64,000 bases of DNA, from contig CAYPJE010000013.1 of assembly GCA_964410945.1 (NCBI GenBank), forward strand, positions 7,723-71,722, in the 5' to 3' direction. The translations under genes and the position numbers were made by a program. Origin of the DNA: CAYPJE01 sp964410945 (GTDB lineage Bacteria; Fidelibacterota; Marinisomatia; Marinisomatales; TCS56). Under the pieces are notes generated by a model. That model was not told the DNA's origin. It searched no databases and saw only the letters and a list, made by a program, of their open reading frames with translations. Every line of letters begins with the position of its first letter. Position 1 is the first letter of the stretch. Shown here piece after piece: positions 27,443-36,437 of this stretch.

Positions 27443-30358
27443 CTATAAATTTATTGTTGGGATTTTGATCATAAACCTGATCCGGTCTGCCAACCATGTA
27501 TTATCTGATACAAATTTATCCTCACGCTCCCAGTTCTGATATAGAGGCATGATTATTTCCAGAAATCCCAGTTTGATAACCAAGCCGGCATCAAAACCAA
27601 AGTCTTCGCCTGCACCAACACCGGTGCACAACAGATCACTAAATAGAATCACTGGCAGTTTTGTCAATTTCAAATCCATATTAAAAGCTACCGTACCCTC
27701 CTCTGCGTACCGGTAAGGAAGATATCCCCTCAAGGCAGGACCTTCCGATAAAAACTGGTCGTGGAAAACGTTATAACTATTATTTTTGGCAGTGCGATTA
27801 AAAACGGGTTCTTCAAATTCCGGATCAACTCCACCGGAATAATATATCCGGTACTGAGATGGTAGTTTATCTTCAACAAATATCCTTCCGGCCCAGCAGC
27901 GTGACATCAAATACGCCTCTTTTCCGAATTTATACTTATAGATTCCTACGACTTCACCTTTAAGGAATCGGGCGTCCAACATACCATATGTGAATTGAGC
28001 AGTTACAGTGTTCTTATGTAGCGCTCCATGTTTTATTGCAAGCTCACCACCAATAACAGCTGTCAAATACTTACCGCTATCATAAATCAGTGGATCAAAG
28101 GCTGCCGGATCTAGATGATTATACTTGATACGTCCCTTCACCATAAAATATGGATAACTGACAACCGGCTTTTTCAGTTTTCCGGTAAAACTCAGTTGTC
28201 CGCTCCTGACACCCTCATAACGTGAGAACTTCAATTTATAGTTGGCATAATTGAATCCAAAATGACTGAACAAAGTCCTCTTAAGGGAAATACTGCCAAC
28301 CGGTTTCTGGTTATTAAAATCCCACATGGGCGTTATTCCAATCCCATAATGATACCCCGGTATAAAGCCGGTATACATCCTCAGACCCGGAGTCCAGCCG
28401 TTATAAGTATTCCCCCAAATGGTTGGGATGAAATACAATTCTCTGTCATAATATTCGGGTTGATCAAATACCAATACTGGTTTGAGTCGCTTTTTTCCTG
28501 CTTTGTTATTGGCCTTGTTAATGTCAGGCATGTACTGTTCAGGGTCAATACAAACAGATGATATATTATCAGGTAATGGGATGATCTTACTATTTGTAAA
28601 ACCATCATGCCATTCACTTTTTACTACATCATGCTTGTCATTATAATACACTAATTCAAAAGGTGCGGCTAAATCTTCATGATTTTCTATTTCTATTTCA
28701 GATCCGGATATTGAAATCCCGTAGTCTACATCATCCGAAGTAGTCAGGACACCATCAAAATACCAGCTAAGATCCTCAGTAACATTCGCCTCAAAGATAG
28801 ATTCGATACCAGGACCATCAATATGCTTGAATTCCCACTCATCATATACCTGGTGCATTATCGAATCCATTGTTGCTTCGCCAAGATATTGGCGTAATAA
28901 ATATGTAAAAGCACCGATTTTACTGTAATTAATAGCTCCATAGTTTAAATTTGTGTAGTCAGCGGAAGTCAGCGTTGCCGGTTGGTCGTCATCCCTGCTG
29001 GCGGCTATATAATACATGAGGTAGGTATAAATCCATTTCATGGAAATATTTTTTCCAATCCCCAGTTTTGTCTGTAATGGATCGATAATTATAGTAGGAT
29101 GATCCGGACCATAATTTTTATCTATGTACACAAGGTTTGAATAGGTATTAATACCTTCATCAATCCAGGGATAATCACGCTCATTGCTGCCAAGAATACC
29201 ATACCACCAGTTATGTCCTACCTCATGCATGATTACAAACTCGAGCAAATCCTTAGATTCGGTTTTGCTGATTACAGTTATATTGGGATATTCCATTCCT
29301 CCACCGGCGGACATATCACCGTCCACTGCAGAAATGTGATTATAAGGATAATCACCATACATCTGTCCATACCAGTAACCGGAATCATGAATATAATCCA
29401 ATGAATTTTCCCACAATTCAGCATTTTTGGGTAAATACATACTCCATAATGTTACCACACGTGCCGAGTCTGCCAGCCACAACTCCCCTTTTCTAACAAT
29501 CCAGTTCGGATCAGCAAACCAGGCGAACTCATGAACATTATCCTGATGAAAATGAATCGTTTTAGGAGGACCATAGTCTATATATTTTTTATTCCAGCCA
29601 CACTTTTTCTTTAGTTTCCTTACAGCACGATTAAAATCTTTTTTATCCAGTTGATGCAGATTCTCTCCTGCCTGTGCTAATGAATCAAGCCAGGAATATT
29701 CGGCTTCACCATCGACCAGATCACCGGTTGCCATAACACGGTATTGAGCGGGTAGTGTGATATATACATCAAAGCTGCCAAATTCGCTGTAGAATTCACC
29801 TTGATTAAGGTAGGGCATGGGATGCCAGCCATTTCTATCATAAACAGCAGGTTTCGGATACCATTGAGTTATTTCGTAATGTTGATCCGTATGTCCTAAC
29901 CGCGAAAAGACCAAAGGTATCTTGACAAAAAAATTAGTGGTAATGGTAACTGTGTCTCCGGGAGACAAAGACTGATTCAACTCGATTTTTGCCACATCGA
30001 TCCAAGCTTTATGGTATTCCCAGTTCAGAAGCTTACCGGCTGCACTGAAATTTAGACTGTCTATATATCCACGATCTTCATCCTTGGAAAAGTGGAATTT
30101 CAAGTCTCCGTTTTTTAACTGCTGTCCGGCAAAGGCAGTCTGGTCATTTTTATAGGCATTGGGCCAAAGGTGAAACCAAATATAGTCGAGCGTATCAGGA
30201 GAGTTATTAATATACTGGATTTCTTCATCCGCTATTAGTGAATGCTGTTCATCATCCAAGGTAACATTGATAACATAGTTTACTTCTTGTTGAAAATATT
30301 CCTGTTGAGCAAATGATAATGTGATCAATGCAATCAACAATACCGGTAAATACCGCAC
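27443..30358 (-). CDS. M1-family metallopeptidase, exported
   Basis: 971 residues. Signal peptide (MRYLPVLLIALITLSFAQQ), gluzincin aminopeptidase-type N-terminal domain, GGMEYP exopeptidase-like motif (353-357) and zinc site HEVGH (378-382) with the third ligand in WIDEG (Glu401). The C-terminal 350 residues are beta-rich and may pack as an outer-membrane or barrel-like domain (final IRFMIKIPTINL), as in similar long FCB M1 proteins. It likely trims extracellular or periplasmic peptides. The start is GTG at 30358 with AAAAAGGGGAC upstream and a consensus promoter at 30382-30410. It is followed by a 143-base gap to the unrelated gene downstream. Confidence 0.9.
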   Translation of the reverse strand: MRYLPVLLIALITLSFAQQEYFQQEVNYVINVTLDDEQHSLIADEEIQYINNSPDTLDYIWFHLWPNAYKNDQTAFAGQQLKNGDLKFHFSKDEDRGYIDSLNFSAAGKLLNWEYHKAWIDVAKIELNQSLSPGDTVTITTNFFVKIPLVFSRLGHTDQHYEITQWYPKPAVYDRNGWHPMPYLNQGEFYSEFGSFDVYITLPAQYRVMATGDLVDGEAEYSWLDSLAQAGENLHQLDKKDFNRAVRKLKKKCGWNKKYIDYGPPKTIHFHQDNVHEFAWFADPNWIVRKGELWLADSARVVTLWSMYLPKNAELWENSLDYIHDSGYWYGQMYGDYPYNHISAVDGDMSAGGGMEYPNITVISKTESKDLLEFVIMHEVGHNWWYGILGSNERDYPWIDEGINTYSNLVYIDKNYGPDHPTIIIDPLQTKLGIGKNISMKWIYTYLMYYIAASRDDDQPATLTSADYTNLNYGAINYSKIGAFTYLLRQYLGEATMDSIMHQVYDEWEFKHIDGPGIESIFEANVTEDLSWYFDGVLTTSDDVDYGISISGSEIEIENHEDLAAPFELVYYNDKHDVVKSEWHDGFTNSKIIPLPDNISSVCIDPEQYMPDINKANNKAGKKRLKPVLVFDQPEYYDRELYFIPTIWGNTYNGWTPGLRMYTGFIPGYHYGIGITPMWDFNNQKPVGSISLKRTLFSHFGFNYANYKLKFSRYEGVRSGQLSFTGKLKKPVVSYPYFMVKGRIKYNHLDPAAFDPLIYDSGKYLTAVIGGELAIKHGALHKNTVTAQFTYGMLDARFLKGEVVGIYKYKFGKEAYLMSRCWAGRIFVEDKLPSQYRIYYSGGVDPEFEEPVFNRTAKNNSYNVFHDQFLSEGPALRGYLPYRYAEEGTVAFNMDLKLTKLPVILFSDLLCTGVGAGEDFGFDAGLVIKLGFLEIIMPLYQNWEREDKFVSDNTWLADRIRFMIKIPTINL

Positions 30359-30381
30359 AAGCTGTCCCCTTTTTGAGGTCG

Positions 30382-30410
30382 ATTATACTTACATATTTAC
30401 AAAGCAACAA
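30382..30410 (-). promoter_or_regulatory. Sigma-70 promoter for the M1 peptidase gene
   Basis: On the minus strand TTGTTG (30410-30405), exactly 17 bases, then a perfect TATAAT (30387-30382). The transcript would begin near 30375, leaving a short leader of about 17 bases before the GTG at 30358. Confidence 0.75.
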
Positions 30411-30447
30411 TTTCTAATACGGAGTTTCTACAAGGTTATGCTATACC

Positions 30448-31320
30448 TCAACCCTCAATCGTTTTCCTTAAACCAGTACGTAATTCCAAAATTACTTTCA
30501 CATAATTTTTACTATGATTATAGGCATAGATGGATTTCCAGTTTCGAGAGCCTTCCCTGAAATCACTGCTGCCTGGTTTATAGCGGTTGGAGCGCAGATA
30601 ATTAGCCACACTCTCCAGGGCATCCTCCCAGGTATAGGGATTTATAATACCATCGCCATCATGGTCACGGCCATAGGCTACCAGGCTGGATGGAATAAAC
30701 TGGGCATAGCCAATCGCACCGGCATAGGATCCGTGTATATCCGCCAGCTCCAAATCATTATCTTCACAGAAGATCAGGAATGATGTTAATTCCTGCTCAG
30801 CCCAGGCTCTCTTCCGCGGGACTTCATGGGCGATAGTATGGAACACGTCCACCACCCGGTAGTCGGCATGGGATTGACCATACATCGATTCGACGCCGAT
30901 GATTGCCAACAGTACATATTCATCAATACCGTATTTCTTACATATCTGATGAATCAAGTCCCGATTATCATCATGGAATTTCTTACCGGCTGTCAACCGT
31001 TCATTAGTGATAAAAATCTGGCGATATTTCTTATAAGACAGTTTTTCAGCTGGTGAATTCCAGCGTTTAGTAACTGCACTGTTAACTTGCGGAGACGATA
31101 GACGTAATTCTTCCAGTAAATTGAGCAGATCGTGGCCGGTGGCAGCTAATCGGTCGAAAACCGCCGAATACATAGCCCGGACATCGTCATTGGTAGAAAG
31201 GGTTTTTATTACCCTGAAAGAAGAACCGGTAGTTTCCACGATGGAACCTGCTTCCGACTCACTTGAATTGACAGTCGTCAATCCAATCAAGATCATTGGA
31301 ATCAGTAACCTAATATTCAT
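30448..31320 (-). CDS. Lytic murein transglycosylase B-like
   Basis: 290 residues with a signal peptide (MNIRLLIPMILIGLTTVNS). The MltB/SLT-2 fold is shown by LLAIIGVESMYGQ (catalytic Glu144), AHEVPRKRAWAEQEL, GSYAGAIGYAQFIPSS and WEDALESVANYL. These enzymes cleave the MurNAc-GlcNAc bond of peptidoglycan giving 1,6-anhydro ends, and act in the periplasm during wall remodelling. No lipobox is present, so this is a soluble form. It is shorter than E. coli MltB (361) and lacks a peptidoglycan-binding domain. Separate from its neighbours by 89 and 145 bases. Confidence 0.9.
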   Translation of the reverse strand: MNIRLLIPMILIGLTTVNSSESEAGSIVETTGSSFRVIKTLSTNDDVRAMYSAVFDRLAATGHDLLNLLEELRLSSPQVNSAVTKRWNSPAEKLSYKKYRQIFITNERLTAGKKFHDDNRDLIHQICKKYGIDEYVLLAIIGVESMYGQSHADYRVVDVFHTIAHEVPRKRAWAEQELTSFLIFCEDNDLELADIHGSYAGAIGYAQFIPSSLVAYGRDHDGDGIINPYTWEDALESVANYLRSNRYKPGSSDFREGSRNWKSIYAYNHSKNYVKVILELRTGLRKTIEG

Positions 31321-31465
31321 CGCCTGTGCTCCACAAATTCAATCGTAATTCATATTTCCATTAATCAGATCGTTCTATTACATCTGATTGCTTTATTTGT
31401 ACATGTTCTCATGATACCAAAATGCAAATTCGATACCAGAAAGAACCTGCGTCAGCAAATGGTGA

Positions 31466-33598
31466 TTATTCAATCTCCATTTCAGCCAGAATATGCGTAG
31501 CCTGGGCATATTTTTCCGTGATGAGCATAACATAGCGGATATCCACAGAAATTGTCCGCTGTATGTCCTGATCGTACTTCCAATCACTGAGTAATGCTTC
31601 AAAATTACCGTCGAATGCACAGCCTATCAACTCACCCTTTCCATTCAATACCGGGCTGCCGCTGTTGCCGTTAGTTATATCACAGGCATGCGTGAAGGCG
31701 ATCGTTGCGGTATTTTCACTGGGATCGATCCAATCGCCAAAATCCTCATTCTTTACTATTCCCCGTAACTTCTCGGGAACATTGAATGGTACCACCCCGG
31801 TATGTTTGTCGATCATCCCATCGACCGTTGTAAAAGGTTTATAATGTACAGCATCACGAGGTCGATACCCGGTAACCTTTCCATATGTAAAACGCTTGGT
31901 ACTATTAGCTTCTGGATAATGGCCAATCCCTTCGATAGCCGTCACTAAGTCCAGGTACTGGCGGCGCATATCTTCTGCAATGGCTGAGAATTTGCGGCCA
32001 AATGCCCGCTTTTCCTCCCGGTCCGGATACATACTGATCGCCATTTTGATAAACGGGTCATCGATGGCTTCAATTTCCCGGCTGGATAAATCAAACAATG
32101 CCAGGGCATATTCCGGATCGTTCAGCCTGCTGTTGGAGAACATCTGCTGCAACTCTGTTTCCGGATTTCCTGACTGTACCAGATAATCCAGGCCGGTTAT
32201 CCTAAGGTCGCCTTGTAAGTTCTGCACCTTGTCCAGAGTATATTTTAACAACTCAATCTGAGCTGGTTCGTAGTAACTGTAGAATTCATATTTCAATCTT
32301 TTCAGGTAACGTTCCAAATCAGCTTCGGAAAATTTTGGGTCACGATCCACAACCGGTTTTTCGCGTTCCTTGACGGTATAATACAATCGGTTCGCCAATA
32401 CCGGCAGGGTCCCCGCCACCCGGTTGAACATAGCCAATACATCATCCCGTTCATGGCGTTTATTTAACTCAGCATATAATTCATCATAATCATCAAATAA
32501 ATCCCCGTAGGTCTTACGAAGCTTTCTTTTTTTTCTGATCTTCTGCTTCAACTTGTCTTCTTTAGCGATTTGCGCATTAAGAAAATCATATTTCTCCATC
32601 CCATTCAGTACACCGGTATACTTTTTCATATAATTGTTCAATCCCTTGGTCAGACCGGCAACCTTCATCGCCGCCAGCGGTGAATCCTGCCCAACCGAAT
32701 CCAACAAGGCAATCAATTGCTGATATTGCTTAACACGGGCCGGGTAATACAGCTTCTGATAATAGCTGATATCATTTGAAAAACGATAACGGCTGTTGAT
32801 CCCGGGATAACCGATGATAAAAGTCATATCGCCCTCATTCAAGTCATCGGTAGCCACTTTCAGCCAGGTCCGGGGACGGTAGGGAACATTTTCTGGACTG
32901 TACGACCGGCCAACTCCCTCCGGGGAGGCGTAGACACGGACAAAGGCAAAATCACCGGTATGCCGCGGCCACATCCAGTTATCGATATCAGCACCATAGT
33001 TGCCGATGGCCTGTGGTGGCATATAAACAACCCGGATATCATCGAACCGTTTATGGATGAACAGCATATACTGCTTTCCGAAATACATCGATCTGATATC
33101 GGCCTGGATATCCTCACCCTGCGATTCAATGTCTTCAACCATGGCCGTAATTTTCGCTCTGACCGTCTGGGCATGTTCCACCGGATCATCTATTCCCTCG
33201 GCAGCGACCAGCACTTCAGTGGTAACGTCTCGCATTTCCTCCAATAAAAGGGCATAATAGCCTGGTGCTTCGATCTCATCAGCTTTGGCAGCCGCCAGGA
33301 ATCCGTCGGTAAGGTAATCAGTACCCCGGGTGGAGGCACGCTGGACCGCCCCAAAGGCCACATGGTGGTTGGTTAAAACAAGTCCTTCCGATGAGACAAA
33401 CGAGGCGGTGCCACCACCCAGCTTTATAACACCCTCCGCCACACAGGCTTCACCGGGGGTGTATATTTCGGCCGCTGAAATCTCAAATCCCTTTTCTTCC
33501 AGATCTATATCAGAAATCTGATCCAACAACCACATGCCTTCCTCGGCCGTCGCCAGCGACAAGGATATAATCGATAATAGAAGAATTAAGCGTTTCAT
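31466..33598 (-). CDS. S46-family dipeptidyl-peptidase (DPP7-like)
   Basis: 710 residues, the usual length for DPP7/DPP11 of Porphyromonas. Signal peptide MKRLILLLSIISLSLATA. The catalytic His is in LTNHHVAFG (about residue 78), Asp in DIDNWMWPRHTGDF, and Ser646 in NGNSGSPVLNG. The residue 18 after the serine, which sets P1 preference (Gly in DPP7, Arg in the acid-specific DPP11), is Gly664 here, so hydrophobic P1 is expected. The enzyme removes dipeptides from peptide N-termini in the periplasm. AAGGGAACATCA precedes the ATG. Together with the M1, M6 and M28 enzymes it points to growth on protein. Confidence 0.93.
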   Translation of the reverse strand: MKRLILLLSIISLSLATAEEGMWLLDQISDIDLEEKGFEISAAEIYTPGEACVAEGVIKLGGGTASFVSSEGLVLTNHHVAFGAVQRASTRGTDYLTDGFLAAAKADEIEAPGYYALLLEEMRDVTTEVLVAAEGIDDPVEHAQTVRAKITAMVEDIESQGEDIQADIRSMYFGKQYMLFIHKRFDDIRVVYMPPQAIGNYGADIDNWMWPRHTGDFAFVRVYASPEGVGRSYSPENVPYRPRTWLKVATDDLNEGDMTFIIGYPGINSRYRFSNDISYYQKLYYPARVKQYQQLIALLDSVGQDSPLAAMKVAGLTKGLNNYMKKYTGVLNGMEKYDFLNAQIAKEDKLKQKIRKKRKLRKTYGDLFDDYDELYAELNKRHERDDVLAMFNRVAGTLPVLANRLYYTVKEREKPVVDRDPKFSEADLERYLKRLKYEFYSYYEPAQIELLKYTLDKVQNLQGDLRITGLDYLVQSGNPETELQQMFSNSRLNDPEYALALFDLSSREIEAIDDPFIKMAISMYPDREEKRAFGRKFSAIAEDMRRQYLDLVTAIEGIGHYPEANSTKRFTYGKVTGYRPRDAVHYKPFTTVDGMIDKHTGVVPFNVPEKLRGIVKNEDFGDWIDPSENTATIAFTHACDITNGNSGSPVLNGKGELIGCAFDGNFEALLSDWKYDQDIQRTISVDIRYVMLITEKYAQATHILAEMEIE

Positions 33599-33635
33599 TG
33601 ATGTTCCCTTAGCTGATATTAATTGAATCTAGTGT

Positions 33636-35396
33636 CTATTTCCGCTGTAAATCAAGGTGTGGTATTTTCACATCGGCTTTTAATTGGTCGTAAAACTCCG
33701 GCCGTGATACCAGCAGAATTTTATCCCGGGCCTGTAAGATTGTATCGCCATTGGGAACTTGTGATATGCCATTATGAATAGCAACCAGTATTCTGATATC
33801 GATTTCAGGAAACCTGATTTCCTTTAGCGGTTTCCCGATCCACCGGGATTTATTCCTGATAATTCCCAGGTAGAAATACTGGCCGGTTTCCTCAATTTTC
33901 ACCGGTGTTCTCAATTTGATCAGGTCATCAAGAGATAGTGCCAGGGCATCATCGACCTGGTATTTTTTAAACTGGTCGGCGCGTAATAATTCGAGGGTGC
34001 GAATCAAATATTCATTGTGATGTACCGGTGATTCGGAACGGTCAAGCACCTGGTTCTCGTAAATAGTACGGTGAGTGGATTTCCGCGTCAGGGCCGATTG
34101 AACCATGTAGCTGATAACCACCGCGATCATGGTGGGAACGATCAATCCGTACCCACCGGTCATTTCCACCGCCATCATCAGGGCCGCCACCGGAACCCGG
34201 GCCACCCCGGCGAATACGGCCGCCATACCGACAACGGCAAAGGACTGAATATTCAAATCGATAGCCGGTACAAGCAGGTTGATAAACTGCGCCAGAGCCA
34301 CCCCCAGCAACAAACCGGTGAAGAGGGTCGGTGCAAAAATACCGCCCGAACCTCCGGAGCCGATAGTGAATGACATGGCCAGTACTTTGATTACCAGCAG
34401 CACTACAATTAATGCCAGTCCAACCTGTCCATCGATGATCTGCTGCATCCAGCCATAGCCGCCGCCCAGTATCTGCGGAAATAACAAAGCCATCAGACCA
34501 ACCAGCAATCCACCTATTGCCGGTTTAAGATAATTGGGGAATTTCCATTTTGTGAACCAGTCCCTGATCCCATAAAATATTTTTGGAATGACAGCCCCGT
34601 ACATCCCGGCCAGGATTCCCAGGATGATAAACAGAATCAGGGTGACAGGCCGATGGAAAGTCAATCCTTGTTCAAGGTGGAAAATCGGTGTCCAGCCCAT
34701 GAATAATCCGTTTATGGCATAGGCCGTAACGGCAGCAATTGTAGTATAGATAAGCAGGCGCGCCTCGAATTCCATCCCGTAATACAATACTTCAATCACG
34801 AAGATAGCCGCGCCAAACGGAGAACGGAAAATAGCCGCCAGGCCGGCCGCCATTCCGGCCAGCACCAGCATCCGGCGGTCCCGGTCGCTGAATTTTCTCT
34901 GATCGGCTACAATCGAAGCCAACCCGGCCACGATCTGGGCCATGGGCCCCTGCTTCCCGGCGGCACCACCTGAGCCAATTGTCAGGGCCGAGGCAATCGC
35001 TTTCACCACCGGTACCCGGGCCCGCATCCGGCCGCCATGGTGATGGTAACTTTTTACCACAGCACTGGTACCGGCCCCGCCGGTCTCGGGAGCAAACCGG
35101 CAGACCAGCCAACCCGCCAGCAAAGCACCCAGAGTCGTTGCCACCGGAATCAGCCAATTCCGGAGATGATTCGACTGATATAGATCAACCTCACCGAACG
35201 TATCAATTTCCGGGGCTGAGTAACCGGCCAGGGATTCCAGGAACAGATAATCGACCAGTTGAACCAGGTAGTTAAAAGCCAGGGCTGAGGCCGCTCCGAT
35301 AACGCCGATCAGGAAACAGTACCAGACCATCCGCACCATATAGAACTGCCACTGGTTGGAAGTCAATCTTTCGGTATAGGCCTGCTCATTCATCAT
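33636..35396 (-). CDS. CLC-type anion channel with C-terminal TrkA-C domain
   Basis: 586 residues: CLC membrane core (about 20-440) and a C-terminal RCK_C/TrkA-C-like regulatory domain (about 500-575; GIIRNKSRWIGKPLKEIRF) in place of the CBS domains common in larger CLCs. The filter motifs are altered: GGAGTS in place of GSGIP, and GKQGP at residues 147-151, so the gating glutamate (Glu148 of E. coli ClC) is Gln149. The internal proton glutamate (Glu203) is Val203 (FVIEVLYY), while the tyrosine loop is kept (GGYGLIVP). Both proton-path glutamates being absent suggests a passive anion channel, not a Cl-/H+ exchanger. It lies 128 bases after the universal stress protein gene. Confidence 0.88.
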   Translation of the reverse strand: MMNEQAYTERLTSNQWQFYMVRMVWYCFLIGVIGAASALAFNYLVQLVDYLFLESLAGYSAPEIDTFGEVDLYQSNHLRNWLIPVATTLGALLAGWLVCRFAPETGGAGTSAVVKSYHHHGGRMRARVPVVKAIASALTIGSGGAAGKQGPMAQIVAGLASIVADQRKFSDRDRRMLVLAGMAAGLAAIFRSPFGAAIFVIEVLYYGMEFEARLLIYTTIAAVTAYAINGLFMGWTPIFHLEQGLTFHRPVTLILFIILGILAGMYGAVIPKIFYGIRDWFTKWKFPNYLKPAIGGLLVGLMALLFPQILGGGYGWMQQIIDGQVGLALIVVLLVIKVLAMSFTIGSGGSGGIFAPTLFTGLLLGVALAQFINLLVPAIDLNIQSFAVVGMAAVFAGVARVPVAALMMAVEMTGGYGLIVPTMIAVVISYMVQSALTRKSTHRTIYENQVLDRSESPVHHNEYLIRTLELLRADQFKKYQVDDALALSLDDLIKLRTPVKIEETGQYFYLGIIRNKSRWIGKPLKEIRFPEIDIRILVAIHNGISQVPNGDTILQARDKILLVSRPEFYDQLKADVKIPHLDLQRK

Positions 35397-35524
35397 AAAT
35401 CAAGGTGATGAAATTAGCACTTTTCATAAATACGGATTAAATCATGAATTCAATTTAATTAAATAATAAATGGTCTTATTCCGCCGTGGTTTTCACTGCC
35501 GGTAGTGTGCGCAAAGAATTGTCG

Positions 35525-36397
35525 CTATTTTACAACCAATATCGGGCATTCACTCTCAGCCAATACCGAGAGTGGTTTGCTGCCCACGAAGAATTTTTTA
35601 ATCGGATTTTGTCCTGATACACCCATGACAATGATATGATTCTCTGCTGCCATTTCCACGATTTTCTCCACCGGATCACCCACTACCAGATGTCGCTGAT
35701 GTTTAATACCGGCATTTTTAAGATAGCGGCAGGCCTGATCGGAAGCCCCCATATAACCGGGGCCAAAACGCTGCCGCTTGGAGACCGTAAGCACATCGAC
35801 CTCCAGGTCATAGGCCTCGGCAATCTGGATGCCGAACTTTACCGCTTTCAGCGTACCCCGGGAATCATCCACCGCCAGTAGAATCCGGTAGGGCCGGGAA
35901 AAATCGATCTGCTTTACCACGAAGATGGAGCTGTCGATATACTGTACCAGATCGTGGGCCATCCGCCGGTTCTGGCTACCACCGATAATGGTTACGTCGA
36001 ACCCGGAGTTTCGGACTTCATCCCGCAGGGTGGGAATAATATCACCGAACCTTAACGCCAGGTTGATCCGGTCACAGAATTTTCCCGCCAGATCAATGAC
36101 TCCGCGGGCACCGGCCCGCTTGACCAGCAATTCCTTCCGGAATCCATCTTCAACGCTATCAGCGGTAAGAAAATCATTTTCGACCAGATAGTTATAAGCC
36201 CATTCCAGCACCGCCACTGAGGGTGGCTCAAAATCCCAGCGTTCCATCGATTCCTGGGCCAGCCTGACCCCGGAACCGGGGCGTTCGCCCACGCAGACAA
36301 TCGTCACATCGGCCTTGAAGGCACGGGCTATATCCAACCCGATTCGCAGGGTGGGTTCGGAATAGGTCTTACTGGAAATTGCAATCAACAGCTTCAT
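35525..36397 (-). CDS. Tandem universal stress protein
   Basis: 290 residues formed by two UspA domains (about 1-140 and 145-290). The second keeps the ATP-binding pattern GVSGQNPIKKFFVGS (G-x2-G-x9-GS) and ends ECPILVVK; the first has MKLLIAISSKT and is more diverged. USPs bind nucleotides and act in stress and energy control; several are located next to transporters and tune them. Here the gene lies between a DASS carrier and a CLC channel. AAGGAAGAATC precedes the ATG. Confidence 0.9.
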   Translation of the reverse strand: MKLLIAISSKTYSEPTLRIGLDIARAFKADVTIVCVGERPGSGVRLAQESMERWDFEPPSVAVLEWAYNYLVENDFLTADSVEDGFRKELLVKRAGARGVIDLAGKFCDRINLALRFGDIIPTLRDEVRNSGFDVTIIGGSQNRRMAHDLVQYIDSSIFVVKQIDFSRPYRILLAVDDSRGTLKAVKFGIQIAEAYDLEVDVLTVSKRQRFGPGYMGASDQACRYLKNAGIKHQRHLVVGDPVEKIVEMAAENHIIVMGVSGQNPIKKFFVGSKPLSVLAESECPILVVK

Positions 36398-36437
36398 GAT
36401 TCTTCCTTAACACGATCGAATACTTGATTAAAGCAGA

